Below are positions 25,101 through 36,000 of a stretch of 64,000 nt of DNA, piece after piece (the first letter of the stretch is position 1; each line of letters begins with the position of its first letter). The DNA is from Gymnothorax reevesii (Eukaryota; Chordata; Actinopteri; Anguilliformes; Muraenidae): contig CM056583.1 in NCBI GenBank assembly GCA_029721435.1, positions 46,343,120 to 46,407,119 on the forward strand, given 5' to 3'. The notes beneath the pieces are model-generated. The model was not told the DNA's origin and searched no databases. It saw only the letters and a list, made by a program, of their open reading frames with translations. The translations under genes were made by a program, and so were the position numbers.

Positions 25101-25909
25101 AAAACCAATGATGCAGCCATAGCACAAAGACGTGAGGCTAGTGTCTATGGGCCCTTGGAGCCAGAGGCTGCGTGCTCCCCTATTTATGCCACTTAGCTCA
25201 ACTAAGTGAGACTACCATAGAAGGAACAGGGCGTGTTCAGGGCAGACAGAGGTAAAGTTATTCCAAATGAAGTACATCGATGTTGGGGGAAATAACTGGA
25301 GGCATCATAAAGTACATGCCTAAAATATGGTTGATATCGACAAGACTAACCCTAAGGCAAGCTAATCGCGCAAGATGACACATGGAGATGCATTAAGGTG
25401 TTGGAGATGGTTTGCCGGCCAGGGAGCATGCTCTTAAAATGGTGGCGAAAGCGTACCACATGAGCAACAGTTTGAAGTGGGGTTGATACTAGCAAAGTAT
25501 TAGTGAAGCTTGCCAACTAGGCAAAGCGCCTCTGCGCCACGACATTGCTGGGCACACACAAAATGAGCCATGGCTTGAGAACGTGAGCTAGATACTAGCA
25601 AATAACCTAAAGCATTACTTACTTGCCAGACAAATCACTCAGCAATTGTAGTGCTACCCTAGCTAGGGTGCAAGGGTGTATACAAACATGAAAAAATGTT
25701 GTTTGCCAAAGTTATGAGGAAAACATACCAACTTGACATGTATGGAGCTCCGAGAGCTGATGTCATGCAATCAGAAATCGCCATATTGGCAGGAAAGTGT
25801 GTGATTAAAAACACTGGCAGGCATACGGCAAGCAGATAACTTGCTGATTGTATTCATGAAAAATGAATAATTTCATGTCTTAGGTAATGCTTTTAGACAT
25901 TCATTCTGT

Positions 25910-27140
25910 TGTGGCCCCAATTTGTTATGGCATAGGACAGCAAGGGATGACAGACACAATTTTAAAACTTAAACAGATTTTATTTAACAAAGACTAACAA
26001 CTAACCTACAATTTATACTACTGACCAAGATTGATATATACAAGAAAAAACATATTTACAGTCCCATGAGATGGGGTTGCTTGGTGATGTCCTGGGACAG
26101 GGAAATGCTCCAACACAGGCAAAAACTCACAAAAAACTTCACAGGTCTTGAAAAGAGTGACAGGTCTGGTCAAATGGGTGTCATGACAAATGACTCCCGG
26201 CGACAATTGACTCCCAGCGACAATTGACTCCCGCGTCATTTGACTCCGTGTCATTAATGTTGGGGTTAGGTTTTGGGGTTGGGGGATAGGTTAAGTTTAG
26301 GTTAGGGGTGTGGTTAAGGTTAGGGTAAGGTCTTGGGTTGGACCTAAAGTCAAGGGAAGGTTAAGTTTAGGCATAGGGTGTGGTTATGGTTAGGGTTAAG
26401 TTTTGGAGTTGGGGGATGGGTTAGGTTATGTTTAGGGGTGTGGTTAAGGTTAAGGTTAGGTTTAGGCATGAGGTTGATTTTGTGGTTAGGTTTATAATCA
26501 GGTATGAGGTTAGGGATTAGGTTGGGTTTAGGCATGAGGTATGGTAAAGGTTAAGGTTAGGGGTAGGTTTACGTTTGGGGTAGTTTTTAGGATATGGGTT
26601 GGGTTTAGGCAAGGTTTTAAGAGATAGGTTGAGTTTAGGCATGGAGTGTAGTTAAGGTTAGATATTGGAGTAGAAGTTTATGGAGTTCTCTTGGCCGAGT
26701 CTTCATATGTAAAGAGGCTTATTTTAAGACTATTTTTAGGAATTTATTTTAAAGAAGGAATGATGAAAGGCTCAGGTGGTTTTTTGCCGCGGGAGTCATT
26801 TGTCGCGGGAGTCAAATGACACGGGAGTCATTTGTCGCGGGAGTCAAATGACGGGGGAGTCATTTGTCTTGGGAGTCATTTGTCGCGGGAGTCATTTGTC
26901 GTAGGGAGTCAATTGTCGTGGAACCGGTCAAATGTATCCTTCTCCTTGTAATTTCTCCAACTAATTTACTCTCTCAATTTTTCTCCTTATATACTCTTTT
27001 GCTGCCCCCTCCCCCCTTTTAGACTTTTTTTCTCTGGGACTTTCCCCTTTCAGACATGCCTAGGACATGCCCAAACCTAGCTCCAGACTAGGCTTAACAA
27101 AAAAAAGGTCAATACTGCCATCTAGTGGCATTTTTTCACA
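25910..27140 (-). repeat. possible solo LTR or other repeat hosting the foldback element
   Basis: On the minus strand the sequence from about 25985 back to 25910 contains an AATAAAATCTG signal and ends TTGGGGCCACAACA, which resembles the 3' part of an LTR. The opposite boundary near 27140 is a guess. The foldback element at 26177-26925 interrupts it. Confidence 0.25.
26177..26925. mobile_element. foldback-type element with repeat-array ends and telomere-like core
   Basis: GGTCAAATG occurs at both flanks (26168-26176 and 26926-26934), a 9 bp target duplication. The left end has about four tandem 15-17 bp units (GACAAATGACTCCCGGC type, 26185-26250). The right end has eight units in inverted orientation (GCGGGAGTCATTTGTC type, 26788-26920). 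The outermost bases are also inverted (GGTGTCATGACAA against GGTTCCACGACAA). The centre, about 26255-26680, is G-rich on plus with many GGTTAGG-, TTTAGG- and GGTTAAGG-like units. No transposase is present. A 9 bp duplication with multi-unit inverted ends fits foldback elements or non-autonomous Mutator-like elements (inference). Confidence 0.85.
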
Positions 27141-28020
27141 TTACAATTCAAACTCTGATAACGTGGTGATACAAGCTAGTTAACAAACACGTTGAGCACA
27201 GCGAACAGCTAGTTATATTATTCTGCCCTGTTGCTGATGCTAATGTAACTGTGATGAAGTGTCCACAGGTAGCGCTTTCAGAGCCGGAAGCCCCCATGAT
27301 TACATTTACAGAGCGCTCTCTAGGGCTGCTTTTTGCTAAAAGCTGCGAAGACTGTCTGAGCATTTCCTCTATGTACCTTTGTAAATATCGAGATTAGCTT
27401 ATTCAGTGAAATGAAACCACAAATTACTGTAGCGAGTAAGCTAATGAATGTCCATTTCCCAAAAGTGCGATTGGAACCAAATAAAGTCAATGGTTCCAAC
27501 TATGTAGCGAAGTTGCTAATGTAGCTCCCAACCATGCTTTGGGAAACCTAGCAACCCAGAAAATAAATGGGAACCTAAGCAATCACAGAGTACCAAGCTA
27601 GCTAAAGCAGTTGGGGTCTGCGGTTGCCATAAATATTAATACTGAATGATTTGTCAGCAAGCTTCATGTCCCAAAATTGGGAACAATAAGCAAACCTAAA
27701 CTGTATCAAGCTAATTGACTAGCAATACGACTGTGGCAGCAGGAAAAGTTTCTTGCTATTGATTTTGTTCGTCCCTCCTAATTTATGATTTTAATTTCTT
27801 AGCGAAAGAGAAGTGACATTGATGAGCCCGGCGGTGTTCCAAAAGTTGATTAGATTGGTTATCAGCCGAGAGCGCCGTGGGAAAAAGAAGTATGCTGAGG
27901 ACGTTTTGGTCGTTGAGGATGTTGAGCGCTGTCAATGATTAACTTCATAGTATTTGTATTAAAAATGGAGGCAGCCAGCACAAAAAAAAGGTTTCCTGTG
28001 GACAGTGGGCCTATTCATCA
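27120..28020. other. non-coding stretch, repeats suspected
   Basis: No gene recognised. A few blocks look repetitive but no ends could be set. Confidence 0.35.
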
Positions 28021-28029
28021 CAAAATGCA

Positions 28030-28220
28030 TTGACTGCCAGGTTAGCGCACTTGGTTAAGGCCCCGCTATAGCGATGCAGTAGCGACCACTACGGCGCAGG
28101 TTCCATCCCCAGTTCTACCAACCGGCAGTGGTTGGCATCTTTTTCAGAACAGCGCACAATTGGCTAAAGCGCAGTGGGAATGCAAATTGGGAAGGGATTG
28201 CTTGGAAGGGAAATTAAAAA
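28030..28220 (+). mobile_element. candidate tRNA-derived SINE
   Basis: A stretch starting near 28040 has an A-box-like TAGCGCACTTGG (28043-28054) and a B-box-like GGTTCCATCCC (28099-28109), followed by a tRNA-unrelated tail. The spacing between boxes is a little wide. This layout fits a polymerase III-derived SINE. A decayed tRNA gene is less likely because no clear cloverleaf was seen. Confidence 0.45.
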
Positions 28221-28411
28221 TGATTGCCTTGTTCGTTGCTCAAGCGCTTCAAGCGCTCTGATGGCTTGAAATCAGCACTAGCGCCATTCATTTTCACTTT
28301 GGCTTTTCCTGCCAAAATGGTGGCATAAACAAAAGGGGTCGCGTGACGTCCGGAGCTCTATTTCAGATATTCAGTGCATTTACTTGGTTGCAAAGAGTGC
28401 GACCATCACCA

Positions 28412-28735
28412 TCACAGAAATTCCAATGCGATCTGGAGTGTGCTGATCTCTGCACTGAGCTTACCTGAAGCAACTGGCGGAGAATGATGGAAATATCCTT
28501 CAAACAAAATACAAGATTTAAAATTGTGTAGCACTCCAGAAGCTAGCATTCTCCGCAGGGTAGCCATTTGCAAGGTATGAGAGGCAGAATATTTGCAAAC
28601 TAATATCTTCGTTAACTGAACACAGCGGCGAATGATAGCACCTGCCAGGGATACTAGAAGAATATTGATCACAAAGCAAGTGGTTGTGGCATAGGGTGTC
28701 AGAACAGGCAGAAAAGAGAGCGAGAAATCAACCAC
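28412..28735 (-). other. 107-codon open frame of unknown status
   Basis: The translation has a hydrophobic N-terminal half (VLTPYATTTCFVINILLVSLAG) but no domain that I recognise. It has no splice signals, promoter or neighbour that supports it. It is listed only as one of the longer non-transposon ORFs of the left half, and chance is the favoured explanation. Confidence 0.1.
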
Positions 28736-28739
28736 TAAG

Positions 28740-31700
28740 TCCTATCTCACCTTATTCAAAGGCTCACACACACATGCTTATTTTTCACATCCTTCTTCTG
28801 TTTCCTTGCATTTGACCTGGAAACTGAGACCTACCATCATCAAGGATGATCATTTTATTTTGTATCCCTTCAAGAACTTAATAAATAGGAATTAAGAGTT
28901 TATTAAGCAAGAAAACCTAGGGGCATCAACTGTGTATATAATTTTTCACGTTGTGCAATGTCTGATTCAACCTGCAGGCTACCCTCTTCCAGTCATCCAT
29001 TTCTGTGACTGACATTGTTTCAGACAGATGACTGAATGTGTAAGGAAATTAATTTCCTGCTGCTGGTTTTCCTTCGTCCCTCATTTACACTTCTCTCCTA
29101 CGAGGGAGTAACACTGGAAAGTGTTACTTTCAACAAAATCAGAACAGTTTAATGGCCTGGGTGTGGGATTAAAAATACTTACTGATTGGAAAATCCACAA
29201 ATTCCTAGATCAGATATTTCTAAAAAATGAGCTAGAAGCTGCCTAATTTGTTTCCTACAGTATTGGGCCAGGAAATCAGTTTGAGTCACAGAGGAAGGGA
29301 GGAGATAGTAGAAGATATTGGGAGGCATTTTAAGAGTGAAGGATGCATCCCATTTCACTCATTCAGGTTTTTTAGGTTCCCCCTTCACTTCTTTTCTTTG
29401 CATCTCCACTGGGTAAAGGAAGTAAGGATGGACCAGAACTAGGAAAAGAAGGACAGAAGACTAGAACTAAGCAACAGTGTCACTGGATTATGCTGAGGCG
29501 CACGTTTATCTTCTGAACCAGGATCTTCCAAATCTCCCTTATTCAGCTGAAGCAACATATGGCACACAGTTTAGGGATTGAGATATTTTCAGGAAATGTG
29601 TTGATTACTTAGCGCCATTAAAGTATGTACTGCATTTGTCGCAAATTGCTCGGGCAAAAAAATGTGTTATCTGTAAGGAAAGAGCATACATATCTGTTGC
29701 TCATGCAGACGGCGTCAAATTATACTTGTGCTTACCTTCAGATGGCCCAGACCCATCCCCCCAATCGAGTAAAGATCAAGTGAAGGTCAGTGCTTAGACT
29801 CCTCAACTCATGACCAGTTTGGGTTGCAGTCCGGAATCTGTCTCGTACGGGCTGTAACCGAATGCGACGCTCTTGAGCTACCATAGTCAGTTGTGGTTGC
29901 GTTAAGCGGGATTGGTCAGTGACAGTGACTGTTTTTCATTCTTGTACAAACAGTCGTCCAACTGTTGACTGGTGACAGTGCAGATGATGTGCCACCTCTC
30001 GGCGGCTGACACTCTTCAATTTGCATCAAATACAGTTCACACTTCACAGGTGCATTTTTAATGGCGCTAAGTATATAAACAAATTATAGATGCATCGATC
30101 CATTATCAGTCTTGGAAACAGTCTTTCTATCTTAAATTTAAAATGCATAGCAGGGGTAACAGAGAAGCCTGGCAGACAATAAATAGAATTTAGAAAGAAT
30201 TGGAACTACCTGACAATAATTCATTAAATATTCTTTATTCTCAGATCTGCTGATTTGGACTAAAAAGTTAATCGTGTTTACACGCAAGCGGTTTGCCATT
30301 TGCAATTCTATTCAGTTATTCATTTTTATAAGATGAAAGTATTTTTAGGTTTCAGGAGGAGTAGGACATTAATCTATGGTGAGGCCATACCCCCAAACAC
30401 TTCCATCACTCAATGCTCCCCAGTTCCATAATTCTGTTGCATTGACCAACACTCAGCATTCATCACCTCAGTCTTTTCCCTGGTCATGTGAAAAATGTCA
30501 ACTGTTTCCTAGGAGTACCACAAGTAAAGACCAATACTACAGCCGATACAATTGTGGAAAAACAGTAGTGGAATTCGTAATATTAGCAAAAATAGGCTTA
30601 AATTGATTCACTGTGCTGCATACTGTTGTCAGAGTTAGTACCTAATCAAAATGAGAGTATCTGTTTCAATACATCAGCTACGAGACCCAGTGATTTATTC
30701 CCCTGCATTTTTGTGCCATTTGAATGGGATAAGAAAGTCAGTCTCAAATTATGCCGTCTGACAAAGCGTAAAGTTTGGCCGAGCATAATTCTACAGCAAA
30801 AAGTTTTCCAGCGTCTTCCCTTTCGCATTGCTCATGCCCATGTTTACTTTTCCAACAACATAACAGGCTTGTCTTAACTGCAATCTGGAGAGCATGGTGA
30901 AGAAAGTAAAAATGCATTGGAGCTTGCAAAATGATAAATGTTTGCAATTGGGGATTGCATTCTGGAAAGGTCTTGAGAGTTCATACCTAGACCATGTTGG
31001 CAGCTCAGATCTGGAGGCCTCCCAGCATGGCATGTTAAAGTCCAGCTCTCGGAGGACCAGAGCACAATTTGAGCATGAAATAAAAAAAAGCAGTGAAGAA
31101 AAACGAGGAGCTTTGACTAAAAGCTTTCCTTGTCCCTTTAAAGTGTGGATGAATCCTTGTTCCACGTGTGTGTTGGAAGAACTTTGCTTTTTTTGCCTCA
31201 CTCTCTTCTGGGTGAAAAACTGGGCAAGTTATTCTACTTAGCTTTGATTTATGATCTTAGACAGTGAAATTACATTCTTTTCCTTACAGAAAGTCACATG
31301 AAGTGAATTCAAATCTTCCATGACTAATATCACCATGAACAATCTTTAGAATGAAACACCTGTAAATGATTTTAAAATTCGTTCTTGAATGGTAGACAAG
31401 CAAGATTTTCCCCTTAAAAAATAAAACATTTTAAAACTATGAGAGGAAAAATGAAGAAAATGAAGTTGAAACATTGTTTCATCAACATTGAAAACCAAAG
31501 TAGTTTTAAATATCAGGAGTACATATTACGCTTATGCAGTTATTTACCTATAGTAATTCCCTGTGGCATATTACAGTGAACGATATTACAGTGACGTTAA
31601 AGCCTCCTTGAAATTTAATTGCCTCAAATAATAATACGTGAAACCTGCCTTCAAAGAGATTAAATAATGTGTAGACTTTTGTTTTTCCACATCCTAACAT

Positions 31701-32835
31701 AAACGACTGCCAGAGTTTGTGGTGCAAAAATGGTGCAAATGGAATAGCGTTATATTGTAGTGTTCTCCTCTCAATGATATGGCACCTGTGGAACCAAACA
31801 CAAAAATATGTGGAGCAGTGACCAACATCAATAACCCACCTATCCAACACGCATTTGTTTAAAAGAGCATGACCAAGGCGGCAGCCAAGATTACACAGGT
31901 TCTGTTCACGTACCTTTGCTAGCATTTCACAGAAAGCTTCACTAATGGCAATTATTTCAGTTCTAAAATCTTTTTTTTTCCCCAGTCACGTTTTTCAAGA
32001 TTTTTTCCCCCTTCCAGCAGAAAAGAAATTAATCTGAGTAGGCTGATTTTTGCCAGTTTAACTGAAATACACTGCTTACATCTAGGTCAGTTGCATATTG
32101 AAACCAGAGGTTGGGAAATGAGCAAGGTTACCAGATCCTTCAAGTCTGAATTGAGCAACCATATGCTCCTCAATCTGAGCTATTTTTTCAAGGTCCATTT
32201 GGCTGGATTCTAACCTTTGTGAAAATGTACAAATACTCAGTAACCATGGCAATAACAGACATTGGCAAGGGGGATTGTATTACAAAGTCTTACAAACAAA
32301 GACTTTGGGATTAGGGGAGAAAACAGACAGCATTTGCCTGTCTCTTAATTTCATGTGTACTAAGAAAACGCAGGCAAATTTGTAGTAGTAACAACAACTG
32401 TAGTAAACGAAGAGGCATGAGACATGTTGGGTTTTCCATATATAAGCAGAGCGAAACAAAATGTCAGCATCCATGTTTAATCAGTTGACAAATGGCACTT
32501 CAGACATATGAAAAATATAAATATATACCCATATCTATATATAAAAATAAAAATTTCATGAGAAGAAATACAATTACACTTTGTATAAGCAGTTCAATAA
32601 AGTAAAATGAAAATTCTTTGACCTTTACAAGTGTACTTGTGTTTTGAACAGTTGGGCCTCTGTAGATTCTCAGGCACTTTCTTTAGGCCAGACATTGCAT
32701 ATTGTTTTGCCCAAAGTGCCAAAAGGTGGCGCAGAAGTTTTTGGGATGCATTTAAGCCAGCTCGCATCAGCACCTGAGCGAAACATTATGCGGCTTTCTG
32801 CCTTCATTCCGTGCTCCCTGCGGTGAAAAGCCCTC
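28740..32835 (-). other. probable ccbe1 3' UTR and downstream flank
   Basis: About 4 kb of mostly unique sequence follows the ccbe1 stop. Human CCBE1 has a 3' UTR of several kilobases, so part of this is probably transcribed, but I could not place the poly(A) site. A minus-strand AATAAA match occurs near 30231 and is only a candidate. Several ORFs of 60-136 codons occur on both strands (for example 30791-31201 and 31548-31925 on minus). They overlap each other, resemble no family I know, and are not called as genes. Confidence 0.3.
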
Positions 32836-33096
32836 TCATATCCTCCAGTCTGGATTACTCAAAGTTCGTGCTGGTTTCCGCTTCCTGTTGCTCTTTGCTG
32901 CCCCCCGCTGCTTGTAGTCCTCGCCAGAACCCATGTCAGCTGTGTCCTGATTCTCCCTCCAGTCGTCGGGGGCCATAGGAAACTCTTCCCCTGAGGCCTG
33001 GGTCCGTGGGCCAAACACTTTATTCTGCAGCTCTGCGATGTCATTGCGAATGTCAGCCATCAGTAGCAGCAGGAAGTCAAACGATCCTGGCGGGCC
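32836..33096 (-). CDS. ccbe1: ccbe1 terminal coding exon
   Basis: The 261 nt exon after acceptor ccattatccag encodes 86 residues and the stop TGA at 32836-32838. It starts [20 protein letters not shown] and runs through AELQNKVFG, a helical stretch that is strongly conserved and may help chain association (inference). An acidic stretch ([17 protein letters not shown]) and a basic tail ([11 protein letters not shown]) follow. The last 25 or so residues diverge from mammals, as expected for this part of the family. An upstream in-frame ATG (33121-33123) is intronic and not the true start. Confidence 0.95.
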   Translation of the reverse strand, partial: GPPGSFDFLLLLMADIRNDIAELQNKVFGPRTQASGEEFPMAPDDWRENQDTADMGSGEDYKQRGAAKSNRKRKPARTLSNPDWRI

Positions 33097-36000
33097 CTGG
33101 ATAATGGAATGGAATTTCAACAAATAGCTCTCATTATCCTTCCCCCTCTACAAACACTCATACTTGAAAACTGGTAGGAAAGTTCCAAAAAATCTAATGT
33201 TTTCCCTCTGATTCGCAACATTCTTCTCTTGGTTGAACTCTGGGACAACAAGGGGGCATCTGGTAGCTCTAGACCTTGGGTGCTCACCATGTCAAATTGG
33301 TCCCCTTTCATAAACATACGTGTGCGTGCGTTGAGGCTCAGAGCGGAAAACCAAAACATCCTGGAAAACTAATATGAAAAATGTGACGGATGGCATTTAC
33401 AGAGCATGGCTTCCTCTGTGCAGTTATGAATAATGCACAGATCACAGCAACACCTGAGCTTCAAAAGCCATCGATGATGAAAAAAGTGACACGCTGCTCC
33501 CGGCACCAAGTCTTCACAGCGGGGATGTTACAATCTTCGGAAAATTAAACCTAACTTCAGCCCAAGCTGTGGCCATAGTGATGTGAGACGGTTTAAATCA
33601 TGGCGTCCCGAACTCAAACTGAGTGTCTCATATTGATTACAGCATGTAACCAAGCTATTTAACGATTCATTGTTTTACAAACACAGTGAATCATCTTATG
33701 AGACACTCAGAATTCCATTTCATCATGTTCAATATACTGTTCACTATTTTCATTGTAGCCAAATTATTAGCAGAAAATTTATTCTGTGTTCAGCTTTCAC
33801 AGCATATGCATTCTGTACTTGCATGAATAATACAAAAAAAAATAGTTTCTGGTGGAACTTTTCATCAACCCTCGCTAACCCTAAGATTAAGTTTTGAGGA
33901 ATGCCATAACATGAACTATTATTGTATATGAATGCAATATTATATCATTTCAAGTCATCTTGAGTGAGTGAAACTTGTATAGGTGGTTCTCACTGCAACA
34001 ATACTTTGTGCCTTTGTTGGTTATGCTACGGGCACACCCCTTTGTCCTTTGTACAAAAACAAAAACTAACTCGATCACTTGTCCATCATAACAAAAAATT
34101 TCAGACATGGAGACTCAGAGGTTGAGTCAGCTGTTTTGGATTAATCAGTTTGAGATTTGATAACGCAAAGTCAGTTGTACTGGATGAAGTTTGCAATGTA
34201 ATGTTTCCTGAATATCCTTCCTAATGAGAAGATAAAACATTTCCAGTTATCATAATAACGCAATTTAATTTACTTTTTTTCTGATTTGTGCATTGAAAAC
34301 ACTGAGCATTCTGCAAGTATAAATCAGCATGACACAGTGACTAATGCAATAAAGTCATTGTGAGAAAGCACGGTAAAGGAAAAGATTACATCTCACTGAA
34401 AGCAGTTCCAGAGTACAAACCTTGGGCAGGACTTTCAGCACCGATATCGGATAAATCAGCAATGTGCAATCCATAATGACCCACACAATATCGAAAATCA
34501 TGAAACAGCTGCTTATGATCCAAAGAACCCAGGGGACCCTCCTCATAGTGAAACTGTAAATGTAAACCTTTGCATAGCAGCTTGTGACAGATGTTAAGAA
34601 GTAAAAACAATAGTCCCATAATTAAATAACCCAGATGTGCACCAAACAAATATTTTAACAAAAAAAAAAAATCAATTGTGGTTAATGCCTTGATACAAAA
34701 AGTAGCGAATATCTAAGATATGCTATTGGATCAACAACATGCCTCACACTATGTAAAAAAAAAAAAAAAGAAAGTATAGAAGGCAGCATGCATCATGAAC
34801 TCTGAGAGAATTGTTTCACACTAAACATTTTACTGTAAACAAGAAAAATGAAAGACTGTAAAAAGAGCTTCAGTGTGTAACCAAAATCTTTCTTCCAAAA
34901 TTCACATTTGATCGACAACATTGCAAGACCCTCCAATATACAGTATATTTGACTGGGGAAACAGTCGCCACCCTGCCTGTTAAAGCAGATTCACATGCAT
35001 TTGATGTCATTCATGGTTATTCAGCAAAGTCCAACGACTGTCTTTCTCATTTCTTCAAAAAGTATACCAATGTTTGGTCACAAGCCAGATACTGAAAATT
35101 ATGACGCAAATTGACTAGCGATGTATCGGTATTCTTTATTTTCTACAGAAAAAATTGTAATAAAAAATGCAATGAATCAAAATTACCTTATGTTTTCTCT
35201 CTGCTGTCTTATAATACTACATCTATGGATTTTCTGTCAGAAACAACGAATTGCTGACATTAGTATCTGTTTATATTTAGAATATATTGTTGTTGCCTCT
35301 TTCACTCTCTACCTAAAAACTTTTGAGACAACCCAAAATGAAGAGTTTTTGGAACTCTAGATGTTTGTTAACAAATCCACTGACAGAGCAAATGCAAAAT
35401 GTCCTAAAGGCCTGTCTTTTACGATAGTTCATGTATGATACTGTGCACGCATTTCTTTCCAGTCCAACTTGAATTGTGCAATTACAACTTGAGTAGCATA
35501 GAACAAAACACAGGGGACTAGAAAAATGTTCCGTTCTTGTAATCCAAGAACATCTGAATAGGTGTTGAAGTGTGGGGATGCATCTGGAGCCATTTGAGTA
35601 ATTGTTCCTGGGTCAGTTTCCCAATAGCTAATACTTCTCTCTATATGGCTCTGGTTATGCTTTAGGGAAACTTACCCCAGATAAGTGAACACTAAAGAAT
35701 GCAAAACTGTCTGAAAATACACCAAGCCATAATAATTGCAGTCACACATTTGAGAATTACACTCCTAACATCAGTGTACAGTATACAGCCATCAAATAAC
35801 TGCATCTATTTCTGCCTCATCGACTATTAGGCCATGTATTGCTGAATATGCGATCGTTTAAGAAATCACATTTGACAAGGAGCATGTACAAAACCAGAAA
35901 CCAGTGAAGCTGCCACGTTGTGTAAATCGTAAATAAAAACAGAATACAATGATTTGCAAATCCTTTTCAACCAGTATTCAATTGAATACACTGCAAAGAC

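Noticed and set aside
26255..26680. Interstitial telomere array
   Set aside because: The units are degenerate (GGTTAGG, GGTTAAGG, TTTAGGCATG) and not runs of TTAGGG, and they lie inside a mobile element with its own ends and target duplication. A chromosome-fusion remnant is therefore not needed.
26185..26920. CRISPR-like array of short repeats
   Set aside because: The 16 bp units are contiguous with no spacers, occur in opposite orientation at the two ends, and the sequence is a vertebrate genome.
28043..28109. Functional tRNA gene
   Set aside because: A-box and B-box-like motifs are present, but no cloverleaf or terminator was seen; a SINE fits better.
31548..31925. 125-codon minus-strand ORF downstream of ccbe1
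   Set aside because: Odd composition without a domain, lies in probable 3' UTR or flank, and overlaps no exon signal.
34386..34661. 91-codon minus-strand ORF as an extra ccbe1 exon
   Set aside because: It has no Gly-X-Y repeats, and the flanking collagen exons already join in phase and match the full length of the human protein in this region.
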